Origin: Galeruca laticollis
Taxonomy: Eukaryota; Arthropoda; Insecta; Coleoptera; Chrysomelidae
NCBI GenBank assembly: GCA_963921935.1
Contig: OY998176.1
Location: forward strand, 139,574,299-139,638,298
Direction: 5' to 3'
Length of the DNA stretch: 64,000 bases
Shown piece after piece: positions 53,944 to 64,000 of the stretch (its first letter is position 1; every line of letters begins with the position of its first letter). A program made the position numbers and the translations under genes. The notes beneath the pieces were generated by a model. It was not told the origin of the DNA. It saw only the letters and a program-made list of their open reading frames with translations, and searched no databases.

Positions 53944-56240
53944 CCCAGATAACAATTTTAGGTACTATACATGTGATAGGAATATCCTCTTAGGAATAAT
54001 AATATGCTATGGATATGCGTTTTTTGCATTCAGCATGTACTAAGGATGCTCCAAGAATATGGAAATGTGCCGCATAAGTTTGGGCTATAGACATTCTATG
54101 TATATACCAAAGCATATTCTTTGCATGTGCATTTCACATATTTTAGAATTTTGTATGGAAAGTACAAAGCATTGCACATAATATGTACATCTGCTGGAAA
54201 TGTGATTCACGTGAAAAGCATATTCTATAGTAGAGCAACCTCACATCTTATGCATGTGCTATTCTGTACTCAAAAGAATGAATTTAGTATAAATATTTTT
54301 CCTTATTTAAATATCTTATCACACTTGGTTGTACCAAAAAATAAAAAGGTACAAACAATTGTGATAAAATATTAACCTGAACATCTAAACAGAATATACC
54401 ATATGAAAATTAAATAGCCCAAAATGATTGAAATCCTATATAAAATTTCAAGAAATATGATTTCAAACAATAAGTTGAGCTTGTCTTTAAACTTCCTGAT
54501 TTACATGCATAGCTAAAATAATGAAAATTCACAATATCTTCCAAAAACTCTTCAACTTTATCAGTAGTACATTTTATCAGAAATTTCTACAATGGACAAT
54601 GGTATATTAATTGTGGACTTCTGCTTATTTCCATAATGTTTCAGGCAGAAGAAATTCTGCTTAAGCTGCTATATGTGTGAAAAATGTATAGTATTTTTGT
54701 AACCATTTGTGTTTAGCTGAAAAATTAACATATGACTTTATACTTTATTTTATCTCCAATTTGTTCAGGACCTCGATATTCTATGTAAGACCTACATACA
54801 GTAATGATTTTGTGAAAACCCTGAACAAATATTGTTACAAATATTACAATGTAGTTGCCAGTAATATTCAAATGATACCCAAATCGTATTAACTGTAAAA
54901 AAAAAATATTCTGCCTTATTTAAACCAAATAATAATAAAGCATATGCATTCTATATCTTAATTATCTCCACATCCTTACTCTAAAAATAGAGAAAATATT
55001 ATACTAAGCATTTTCGAGTGGTACTTTTTATATTACCTTTTGATTTTTCATCCTTCATCAGCCACGCTTTGATGACACTAATAATATATGTTTCTGTAGC
55101 TAGCCTAGAACAAACTTTTACTGCATCTGTAAAAAGTATTCAATGAAATCACCAATCAAATATGATTTACTGGGTGTGTTAATAATATAGTAGAATGTTG
55201 TCACGATACAATCCATGAACAATGACTTACCTAATATAACTTTTGACAGAATTAAACTCTTAATGGCTTTTTTTGTTTCATCCCAAGCTAGGAGAATTTA
55301 TTAGCGATATTATTACTTAATATTTATTAATAATTGAGTATCTGTACTTGGAGTATATGAAGCAGAAAAAGCCGATATTCCCTTATTTACTATACGCCTA
55401 TAATACCTCGAACTATATTTATGACCTCTTTTCGGAGCTCCTATTTGATTTTGAATAGGACCGGTTAATATATGATATGCAATTACTACAATAATTACCT
55501 ACTTTATTAATTTTCACTAGATACTTCACTTTTCATTTTTAAAAAACTAAAACTCGTTATCACGCTTTCAGTCAAAAACTTAGATATTAACATAACCTGT
55601 ATTCTACTTCTCACATACTTAATTTTAGATTCAGCTTTGACTCATTAGGGAGTTACAACCACCTAAATAATTGTCCAATTTTGAAAGCGGAACAAAATTA
55701 AAAACACTACATAAAAAAGTGAATATTAAAGATGAATACATTTATATTTTTCACTTCATTACACAAATACAGTTGTGATCATTTTATCTTAGTAAGAAAA
55801 CTAGAAACTATTCAACTTATGGCCTCTCTAAAAGTTAAACCATAAACCGATAAACATTCATCAATAATAACAAACCATTATTAATATATTTGTAGTTTTG
55901 AAACGTAAATAAGCTCTGTACATTTTTCATATTTAATTTTTGCAAAATTGAGGGATCGTTCTAAGAGTAATCTAGTTAGCAAGTGCTTAGAATGTACCAG
56001 AAAATATTCTTTCAAGCACATCTTTAATATGTACTAAAAGTAATGTGTGACTTGCACATTCTCATTAGTATGTACTTGGCAAGTACTTAACAGAATGTAC
56101 AATTTCGACTTCAAATAGGACGAACTTATTCTTTTCACGACGCGCTATGGATGTCTTATGTATATATTTTAGAGAATGTACGAATTATCATCTTGTGAGC
56201 ACATGCTAAGAATATGTTTGTACCTTCAGTGTTATCTGGG
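53944..56240. mobile_element. Non-coding DNA element with CCCAGATAAC termini, 2.3 kb
   Basis: The left end CCCAGATAACAATTTTAGG and the right end, read inward as CCCAGATAACACTGAAGG, form an inverted repeat of about 20 bp with one small gap. The interior is AT-rich, rich in ACATTCT/AGAATGT and GCACAT motifs on both sides, and has no recognisable transposase. CA flanks both ends, so the target duplication could be 2 bp, but this is weak. Superfamily not assigned. Confidence 0.6.
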
Positions 56241-56954
56241 CACGAACGTAGCTTGCAACGTGGCGAGGTTAAAACCGAAGAACAATATTCACACCATTCA
56301 ATGTGAAAGGAAGGAATATGTGTCAATTTCCAAAAAGTGTCAACTTTATAATGAACAACGAAAGATTAGGAACATCACGGTAGAACAGAAAACTTCTTTT
56401 TTAGAGGAAAAACAAATTCGTCAAAATACTTTGCTGGCTTGGCAAGCTATAATTCATTTTCTACATTATCAAAATACGAAAGTAACTCTAAATAATTATA
56501 TCTACTCAACCGGTCCCTACAAAAAATAACCAAGTTGCCCTCTCCCAGCCAGGTTCCAGCCGCTCCCAACAACCATCACGAAAGAAGCAACACAGTGTTG
56601 CTACAGACCTACGTTTGATGGAGCGAGTTATTGTCTCAAAAACGAGCGAGATTTTTGTTGAGGGAGCGAGTTTTATTACTTTTAATTTTTCCCAAATATG
56701 TCATTGACTTTTGTTAATCTGAATCTGGAATCAAACATCTAGCAATGACAGAAATGAACTTCTTGCTCGTTTTATGTGGAAGGTGCGCATACAATAGAAA
56801 GAGATGGGAAGAGTTTCTACATATATTTAATGGTTTCTAAAGACTTCCAAAAATTAATATGAAAATCAGATATATATTTCCAAATTTTCAGGGAAAATAT
56901 AAAATAAACCAAATAAAATAAGAATTATTTTATTGCATTATATTATATTAACAT
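56241..56954. other. Interior of the foldback element, orphan open frame
   Basis: An open frame at 56176-56529 crosses the end of the CCCAGATAAC element. Its later part (MYELSS.. through KKCQLYNEQRKIRN, WQAIIHFLHYQN) looks protein-like, but no family is recognised. Confidence 0.3.
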
Positions 56955-57919
56955 ATATTACTTTTCCGCCCAACCTATCTAATATGCGAGAAAAGTATTG
57001 GTTTACCCCAAAAAAATTGGAATTTTGAAATTTTTTTTGAATTACTTTTCCATCTAGAACAACACGAAGAAACGGTTTTAAAAAAATCCTGTGTGCATGT
57101 CGTCGTCGTCGTCGTTGTCGTCGGCCACTTTTGGTTACATGTCTTGTTAGCACGATACAGCCTCCGGAGTGCAATGAGTCACCAATTTTATGATTGAATA
57201 TTGTTCAAGACATCTCACAAATGAAGCCTATCGAGTTCCAGCTCACCAAAGCCGGTACACCGGGTGCTATGGTATTTGAAGTACGACATTTTTGTGATTT
57301 TTTGAGAAATTTTAGTTTGTTGGCACGATACAGCCTCCAAAGTGCAACAAGTCACCAATTTTATGATTTAATATTATTCAGAACATCTCACAAATGAACC
57401 CTATTGATATTCAGCTCACCGGAGTCCGTACAACAGGTACTATAGTACTTTAAGTATGAAATTTTTGTCATTTTTGGAGAAATTTCAGTTTGTTAGCACG
57501 TTACAACCTCCGGAGTAACATACAAGTGACCAATTTTATAATTGAATAATATTCAGAGCGTCTTAAAGATGAACCCTATTGATATTCATCTCGCTAAAGC
57601 CAGTACAACGAGTGCTATGGTACTTGAAATACCTAATTCTTGTCATTTTTGGAGAATTTTCAGTTTGTTAGCACGATACACCCTCCAGAGTGTAGACAAG
57701 TGATCAATTTTAAGATTAAATATTGTTCAGGGCGTCTTATAGATGAACATCATCCATTTTAGCTCACCAGAGCTAGTACAGCGGGTGCCATGGTACCTGA
57801 AGTGCCACATTTTTGGTCCTTTTTGGAGAAATTTCGGGTTGTTAGCACGATGCAGCCTTCGGAGGGTATACTAGTGACCAATTTTATAATTGGATATTTT
57901 TCAAGGTGTCTCACAGATG
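56955..57919. repeat. Right foldback arm, five units of about 173 bp
   Basis: The reverse complement of the left arm unit, with CACGATACAG-type starts at 57151, 57324, 57497, 57672 and 57846. The GTCGTCGTCGTCG run lies at 57098-57125. An open frame at 57194-57397 is repeat-derived. Confidence 0.92.
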
Positions 57920-58570
57920 CTTATTTTACCCTTTGTTTCCCGGTGACCTTGCCCCTTATACCATTTTACGTCTGTCGACGGGCCACCGGAACACAAAAGG
58001 TTAACAGTGAAGGAAAACAATCAAAACAGCAGCTGATTGGCAACTGGCATGGCAATTGACAATAGTGTTAATAACTCGATTTCCCAAATTCCTCTTCTTA
58101 TTCTCTATCGATTATTCAGACCACAGGCCAATGTGAACTGCGACCATGTCGTCATCTATATGGTTGCACTCCCAATCTCGACGCTGTCGTATCGTCGAAA
58201 CGAGCGAAATTTGTCAATGGGGAGCGAGCGAGCAGAAGGGAAAAGTGAAGAGCGACATCTCGCTCGTTCGAGTGAGCTGTGGCAACGCTGAGCGAAAACC
58301 TAACTCACCAACATTAACGTCTCCCCCAGTTACACCAATGTACCCCTTCTCCTTTCTACCCCCATAACCTTTATTACTCAACCCAGTTAAATCAAATTAC
58401 TATAACTTTGAAAATAAAATAGTTAAGAACATGTCAACTTTTATTTTTGAGCTACTAAAAGATATACATACGGTCCAAGACGTATAATCAATAAACAATA
58501 ATATTTTAATAAAGGGTGCTGGAGGACATCTTAAATATAATTTGTTAATTTAATTGCCAATTTCGTTAAT
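57920..58570. other. Intergenic, nothing recognised
   Basis: Contains GAGCGAGC/CTCGCTCG motifs near 58220-58270 that resemble one near 56615, and otherwise only short open frames. Confidence 0.4.
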
Positions 58571-59275
58571 ATGCAGTGGAATGCAAGATCCGTTGTATCA
58601 AATAAAATAAGTTCACAGGATTTTTCAATTATTAATAAAATGGACATAGCGTTAGTTAGTGAAACATGGTTTAAACCAAACCATACATATACATTCTAAG
58701 GTTTTCAATTTAGTACTAAAAGATCGAGATGTAGGATATGCCGGAGTAGCAGTTATAATTAAAGACAAAATCATATTAGATCAAGTAAATGTAACAAAAA
58801 ATACTAAAAAAATATCCTTATCTGTGGTGAAAATATTAAACTATGCGTATTTAGTTTCACATGTTTTTCGGTTTATAGGCCACCTAAGGTTAAAATGAAT
58901 GTAAACGATTGGGAAAACATCTTTGAACAAACCAATCCCTGGAGGTGATTATAATACTCAGCACTCTCTCTGGGGCTTCAAGAACAACGATTCAGTAGGT
59001 CTTCAACTAGTCAATGCCTTACATGCATGCCTCTAACCTAGTTTGCTTATATAAAGATAATACAACCTGTCTTAATCGATGTGGGAGTGAAAAATCAAAA
59101 ATTGATCTCTCATTTTGGTCTCCTGAACTAACAGAAAAAATTAAATGCTGTACACATCCAGACACATCAAGTTCTATTCAGCTTGTAATTTTAATGATAC
59201 CTAACACACATACTGAAAACCAAAGTATTATCTATCCAAACAGCGAGTGGAATGCCAAAAGGGCGGATTAGAATT
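58571..59275 (+). pseudogene. I-like LINE endonuclease relic
   Basis: APE-type endonuclease from about 58571: MQWNARSVVSNKISSQDFSI, MDIALVSETWFKPNHTYTF (catalytic Glu). After a frameshift come GYAGVAVIIKDKIILDQVNV, VYRPPKVKMNVNDWENIF, GGDYNTQHSLWGFKNND (the GGDxN motif), and SKIDLSFWSPELTEKIK toward the SDH region. The QWNAR opening and GYGGVAI-like motif fit I/Jockey-type LINEs. At least three frame breaks. No reverse transcriptase follows; oppositely oriented RTE sequence begins at about 59280. Confidence 0.72.
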
Positions 59276-59279
59276 TAGA

Positions 59280-59880
59280 ATATTCTTCTCCTTTGCGTGC
59301 CATGCTTGTTATCAAACGTTGGCTATCATCAAGTGTTCAGGCGTTGGTTATCATTGAGTAGACAATTTGTTGGAAAGCTTCTCAATCGGTAGCTACGTGA
59401 AACAATTCTTCGACTGTTCGACCTGTCCCATGTCTAATATAACGAAGCCGAGAAAGCTGTTTTCTGCCAATTCATCTTTTCTTATTTTGATGTTGTTTGT
59501 GAGTTCTTGCTCTCTATATAGGGATTCTAACACATGTTCATTAGTTACGTGTGCTGTTCACGGAATTTTTGGAATACGGCAATAGCACCATAACTCAAAC
59601 GCTTCCAATTTATTTAGGTGCTTGACTTTCAGTGTCCAGATTTCACATCCATAAAGCAAAACAAACGTAGCACTTCAATACCCCTAGACGGATGTTCATC
59701 GAAAGACTTCTATTACATAGTGCAGAACGCCAACTAGTGAATCTTTAACGTTATATTCTGGTTGAGATTTCTTCATCGCTTCCAACTCTACAGTCCATCC
59801 AGCTACCCAAATACCAGAATTTTATCACCTAATTTTAATTTCGGATACTCGATATTCATTTTACCGAAAACCATCGACTT
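59280..59880 (-). pseudogene. RTE-like reverse transcriptase C-terminal relic
   Basis: Minus strand: FVLLYGCEIWTLKVKHLNKL, EAFELWCYCRIPKIP, a stop (Trp in relatives), TAHVTNEHVLESLYREQELT and NNIKIRKDELAENSFLGF. This is the conserved thumb/tail of RTE-BovB-like LINEs. The preceding part (59880-59650) is degraded, with TKKTKSMVFGKMNIEYPKLK. Confidence 0.75.
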
Positions 59881-59899
59881 CGTTTTCTTTGTGTTGACA

Positions 59900-60878
59900 C
59901 TTAAAACCTTTTTACTTGCATGCATTTTTTACTAGCAACTGGCAACTTCCACAAATATGTCATTTTATAACACAATAATTGGAATCATAAACTATCCCAT
60001 TTCACTGTATATTCATGTTTTTCATCTAGCATTGTTGTTCTAAAAATGTATCTTAATAAGAATCATATAACAGGATCCTGTCCTGATCTAAGACTAGAAG
60101 AAATACAGCGCAGCGTTAGCTAGAAGCAATGACCATAAATCTATCTTATACGTCTGTATTAGACCCGTGCTGATATAGGAGTCCCTATCTGTTCCTTTAT
60201 GAAGGGTAACAAATACCACAGTTCTTATTGGAAAACTTTTCACCACAATTCACGCAAACAAAATTTTTCCGAACGGACTGATATATTTAGCGAGTTTGTT
60301 TTTGATGTACGTCGCTTTCACATTTAAATAAGAAATAATGTCACTAGTAATAAATTGGTAAATATCGGCATACTATCACTCTCCATAATATGCACACAAA
60401 TCTACTTTAAAAAATGTTACGACAAAAATTGGACTATCTTAAGTTTATAGTTAATTCGTTCATGTAATTAATTCGTACTATTGTAGCTCAAATTGGTAGA
60501 CATATTTTAAATTACGCCTATAAAAATCTCAAAAAACTGAGACTAATAGCTTTGTTTAAAATATTGTGAATGTATAAAACTGAATAAACGTATATTAAGG
60601 TGATACACAGTGGAAAGCCAGTCAGTAAAAATTAATTGAATAATTAAGAACTGAAAAAATATTGATCAATAATAAACGAAACATATAAATAAAAACGTGT
60701 ACAGTCGATATAAGTTTCCTGAAATTAGCAATTGTTGGCATTCCAACCGGTGTTGCCGAATTGTGCAGAAAATCGGAAGACAAAGGTTGAATAAAGTTGG
60801 ATAAAGGTGAAAGCCTCTGGACCGTCGAGATGTGCTAGTTTCCTACGCTAACTGAAAACACATGAAAGTCGCAAAAAA
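59900..60878. other. Mostly unrecognised; possible LINE 5' leader at its end
   Basis: 60700-60878 precedes a LINE ORF1 start and shares short blocks (such as CCTACGCTA before the ATG) with the leader of the LINE at 28293, so it may be a 5' UTR. SILYVCIRPVLI at about 60140-60175 faintly recalls a LINE polymerase. The rest shows nothing. Confidence 0.35.
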
Positions 60879-61790
60879 ATGGATAATGAAGACTATCCTA
60901 CTGACGATGGGAGAATAAAAGGAGCTAGAGAGGAGTCACTTAACAAAATGACACCAGCCAAAACAAATAGAAATATGAAGAAATAATAGATCTATTGATA
61001 GACATGATTACGTAGATGGAAGAAGATCAAGGAAAAATTAGTCAAGAACAGTATGAAATAGAAGGAGCCCTAAATAGATCCGACAAGAGAACAAAATACT
61101 CCATCAAGAAAACCTATTACTAAGTGATGAAAACAATAAAACTAATGATAAATTATTGCAGATGAACAAAAGGATCGAGTGGTTGGAGAAGGAAGCAAAA
61201 GAGAAAAATATAGTGATTTCGTGACATAAGATGGATACTACATATACAGGAGATCTTAAAAATAGTATGCAATATCTGATACACAAAAAAATCGGAGTGC
61301 AAGCACAAGTAAAGTCAGTAAAGAAAATTGGAGGTGAAACATGCCTTGTAGTATTTGTAAATCAGGAAAAAAAAAATAAGGTTATGAAAAATAAATATAA
61401 ACTAAGACACAATGCAATAGAAAAAATATATATAACTGAGGATCTATCAAAAACACAACGCGTAAAGGGATCTCAAATTATAGAGTTAGCCAAAGAGGAA
61501 GTAGAAAAAGGAAAAACTGTTGAAATTGGCTAGAAAAAATTCATGATAGATGGCACAGAATGCAAATGGAGATTGCAAGAAGCATACACGGGAGCCCCAA
61601 CGTAGCACAGAAAACTGGTAGACTGAAGAGAACTTACAGAGGCAAAAAGAGACCCGGCAATGGAAATGAGTATAAGAATAAATAAACAACAAATAAGATA
61701 CAATAAAAGGAAAAAAAGATTAGGAAAAGGGAGAAAAGGAAAAACGGATAAAAGAAGAGGTACTTGGAATGTATAAAGAGGAAAAGTTAA
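60879..61790 (+). pseudogene. LINE ORF1 plus first codons of ORF2
   Basis: From ATG 60879 (MDNEDYPTDDGRIKG), a degraded coiled coil to MNKRIEWLEKEAKEKNIVIS at about 61160-61220, and a stop. The RRM-like domain is open from 61231 to 61533: MQYLIHKKIGVQAQVKSVKK, TCLVVFVNQEKKNKVMKNKY, KIYITEDLSKTQR, IIELAKEEVEKGKTVEIG. The C-terminal block KKFMIDGTECKWRLQEA and a later RGTWNV (start of the ORF2 endonuclease) follow before similarity ends near 61790. Same architecture as the ORF1 at 28292, opposite strand. The rest of ORF2 is absent. Confidence 0.72.
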
Positions 61791-62830
61791 AGAATACCAA
61801 CAAATGTCATCACATGAATGATAATAAGATAAGAGAAAATACGGAGAAAGTTTGAGAGGAACAAGAAAACGCGAAATAATTCAGATTGGTACTGGGACTT
61901 ATGAAGCATATCAGGTGACGAAAGAGAGTTCCCACTAAACAAGAAACATAACAAGCCTTTTTGTGATGTTCTTTTTAGAGTCTTTTCGTGATGTATATTT
62001 AAAACGTTAATAAGATATCTCCTAGATGTCTTAATTCTATTACCAACTATATTAACATCCATGTCATGTAAATAAAACATATTTTTGATGTACACAATAA
62101 TACTTGAATTTGAAGTTACATACACATCCTATGAACTTCTTTTTAGCAACTTCCTATAGGAAACATTCATATGATGTTAATTTGTATATTTCTCACTAAC
62201 ATCACATACAGAACGTTACTGTAATATTACAAATTAACACGTATCTGAGATGATTACATGTTGCAGTTACTTTTACATCTTTTCTAATAATTTTTAGTAA
62301 CTTCCTACGATTACGTCTGTACTATTTTAGTTAATAAAACTCTCAGTAATATCTCATATTAAACAGCACAGTAACATAAAATAAAGAAGGAAACAGAAGA
62401 GGAACTGACGATTGAAACAAACAGTAGTTATCTGTGGAAAAAGGTGACAAGCATGAAATGGCGGATGGATTTCAGTTTTGTGTTATATTTTATATGCATT
62501 TTTTGCAAAAAGTACTTGGTCTTCGTTTTCGTTAGTTCCTACTTAGCTACAGTTTCTATACTTAGTTATAATTCTGTGTATATAATCTTTGGTTATAATT
62601 CTTGTTATAATGGACACAGTTGTTTTGGGTAAGTACCAATTCCAAAATCATAATTATTAAAACTTAATACTCATTCAATACTCTAATCGGCTATTGTACA
62701 TTGAAATTCCAGGTGGCGAAATTGTACACTAACATTATATAATAGAGTTTACAAAATAAGGGTTTTTTCAACTTTTGAAATATTTTAGTTAGTAAGTATA
62801 TTTTAAAAACGATTCACAATATTTCAAATC
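61791..62830. other. 1 kb AT-rich DNA, nothing recognised
   Basis: Short open frames only. CTTCCTATAGGAA is a short perfect palindrome near 62149. Confidence 0.4.
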
Positions 62831-62833
62831 CTA

Positions 62834-63130
62834 TATATGCAATATAGCCTACAAAAAAAAGAATATTGCAATAGGGTGGATATTATTATTAAAAATAAAA
62901 CATGCTCATATGTTGGCAGAGATTTGAATCTAGAAGAAAATATTTTCAATGTTCAAGATGTTTCAGAAGCTACTTACATAAATAAAATGAAAAAACAAAT
63001 AGTTGTTAATTATGTAAAGAAAGGGGAGAACTATTCCACATAGTCTGATACAAACATTGTATTAAACAGACCAAAAAATATTGAATCAAGTATCTCTAGT
63101 TCTAGTTTTTGTAGTAGTAGTCATAGCCAT
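62834..63130 (+). pseudogene. Possible coding remnant with Ser-rich end
   Basis: Frame from 62837: YCNRVDIIIKNKTCSYVGRD, LNLEENIFNVQDVSEATYIN, KMKKQIVVNYVKKGENYST, then one TAG and, in the same frame, TNIVLNRPKNIESSISSSSF and CSSSHSH up to the RTE insertion at 63131. No family recognised. The long frame with one stop in AT-rich DNA is suggestive only. Confidence 0.3.
63119..63130. repeat. Left 12 bp target-site duplication of the RTE fragment
   Basis: AGTCATAGCCAT, repeated exactly at 63412-63423. Confidence 0.9.
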
Positions 63131-63411
63131 AGGAGAAGGAAATAATCAACGCAATCAAAATCAGAAAATTGCAATATCTGGGCCACGTGATGAGAGGGGA
63201 GAGGTATACACTGTTGCGAACTATCATACAAGGAAAAATACAGGGTAAAAGAAGTATAGGAAGAAGACGCATCTCCTGGTTGAACAACGTAAGGCAGTGG
63301 TACAACAGTAGCTCTGTTGATTTGTTCAGATCCGCAGCTTCGAAGATAAAAATCGCCATGATGATAGCCAACCTTCTTAAAGGAGACGGCACGTAAAGAA
63401 GAAGAAGAAGA
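63131..63411 (+). mobile_element. 5'-truncated RTE-like LINE insertion, 281 bp
   Basis: Encodes only the C-terminal end of the polymerase, in one open frame: INAIKIRKLQYLGHVMRGER, then GKIQGKRSIGRRRISWLNNV and RQWYNSSSVDLFRSAASK, stop at 63394-63396, followed directly by an (AAG)n tail. Exact 12 bp duplications flank it. 5' truncation, short 3' tail repeat and target duplication are what target-primed reverse transcription leaves. The undamaged frame and perfect duplication suggest it is recent. Confidence 0.93.
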
Positions 63412-63423
63412 AGTCATAGCCAT
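63412..63423. repeat. Right 12 bp target-site duplication of the RTE fragment
   Basis: AGTCATAGCCAT, immediately after the (AAG)n tail. Confidence 0.9.
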
Positions 63424-64000
63424 CAATATAGTTTTGCAGGTTTATAAAATTTTAACATTAATACTAACAATTCTTGTGAACAATTAGAGACTGTTTAAGA
63501 CTTCTGAAACGGAAATTTCTGTTAAAAAGCTCATTTCCATTTGAAAATACACTGAATACAATAAATAAGCTGTAGTTGTCCCTTACAATGGTACCTATAT
63601 TAATCTAGTTGAAGAATGTGTAACTTATGACACTGAATGCTCCAGTCAACGACCATAATTCAATTATTTATTATTATAGAAATACAGCTATTGGATACTC
63701 AATTGGATACAATTGATTATAAACTCTTTTAACTTGATAATGTGTTCATATCTCTTCTTCATAAGTAGTTTTTTTGTATACAGTGTATTATTAATAATGC
63801 TCAGTTACAATTCCACGATGTTAATATACGATATGTTCCAGGATTAAAAGAACAAGATGAGAATAGTATATTATTTAAGACAGAAAAGAAGTATGAGTTT
63901 TCATGGCACACCTGAATTTACCTGCCAAACGGAGTGAGGCATGTGATATAAGGTAAATCATGAAAAGTCACTCCTCCAATTAAAACATGTTATTATTCCT
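63424..64000. other. AT-rich end of window, nothing recognised
   Basis: No gene, array or terminal repeat identified. Confidence 0.4.

Larger units (their letters stand above)
52050..57919. mobile_element. Foldback-type element with repeat-filled arms, 5.9 kb
   Basis: The left arm (52050-53012) and right arm (56955-57919) are inverted relative to each other from outer CATCTGTG/CACAGATG to inner TAGATAGGTTGGCGGAAAAGTAA-like sequence. Each arm contains five tandem units of about 173 bp, then a GACGACGAC trinucleotide run and a shared inner segment (CAATACTTTTCTCGCATATT). Long inverted arms made of tandem repeats are the hallmark of foldback elements. No transposase was found between the arms. 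The interior holds other insertions, so the original content is unclear. Confidence 0.8.

Noticed and set aside
54121..54375. 84-codon open frame inside the CCCAGATAAC element as a transposase exon
   Set aside because: No catalytic or DNA-binding motif, and the composition matches the surrounding AT-rich DNA.

Overview
This window looks like AT-rich intergenic DNA from an insect nuclear genome, most likely a large repeat-rich one such as a beetle or bug; the order cannot be fixed from the sequence. The evidence is the mix of element families: Jockey-like, RTE/L1-like and I-like LINEs, Ty3/Gypsy and BEL/Pao LTR elements, a Penelope-like element, a BED-finger hAT, mariner-type transposases, and THAP-like coding remnants with eukaryotic splice sites. 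I see no bacterial genes, operons, tRNA, rRNA or CRISPR. No intact cellular gene is evident. The only long undamaged reading frame is the Penelope-like polymerase/endonuclease at 45844-48243.

Layout. 1-5.2 kb: a decayed THAP-like gene, then a cluster of unrelated tandem repeats (about 45, 67, 107, 125 and 302 bp units), the last with higher-order structure. 5.2-7.2 kb: two inverted copies of an unrecognised gene around a 318 bp mariner-type MITE. 7.7-9.8 kb: a Jockey-like LINE (gag plus endonuclease) on the minus strand that lacks its reverse transcriptase. 12.5-13.7 kb: an old Ty3/Gypsy pol relic.

13.8-28.8 kb is the structural centrepiece. A minus-strand LINE, bounded by a 14 bp target-site duplication, is split inside its reverse transcriptase by a complete 10.5 kb Ty3/Gypsy element with TG..CA LTRs, a 4 bp duplication, a tRNA-Lys-type primer site and a polypurine tract. 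Removing the insertion and one TSD copy makes the LINE frame continuous across the junction. The LTRs are very long (3.5 and 2.3 kb) and carry a G-run minisatellite that differs in copy number between them.

30.3-32.4 kb: a hAT element with 8 bp duplications. 32.4-36.3 kb: two BEL/Pao fragments head to head, one cut by a mariner-type element with terminal inverted repeats of about 400 bp. 37.7-40.4 kb: a Ty3/Gypsy element with two internal deletions. 41.5-42.7 kb: a LINE tail. 43.1-48.6 kb: two Penelope-like copies in a near-perfect palindrome (arms of 2,719 bp each, 44 bp spacer), with a hammerhead-ribozyme-like core near each outer end. 52.0-57.9 kb: a foldback-type structure with five copies of a 173 bp repeat in each arm, enclosing an RTE relic and a 2.3 kb element with CCCAGATAAC ends. 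58.5-63.4 kb: LINE fragments, ending in a short RTE insertion with a 12 bp duplication.

The elements do not form a pathway. The window is a layered record of insertions whose order can be read from duplications and interrupted frames.
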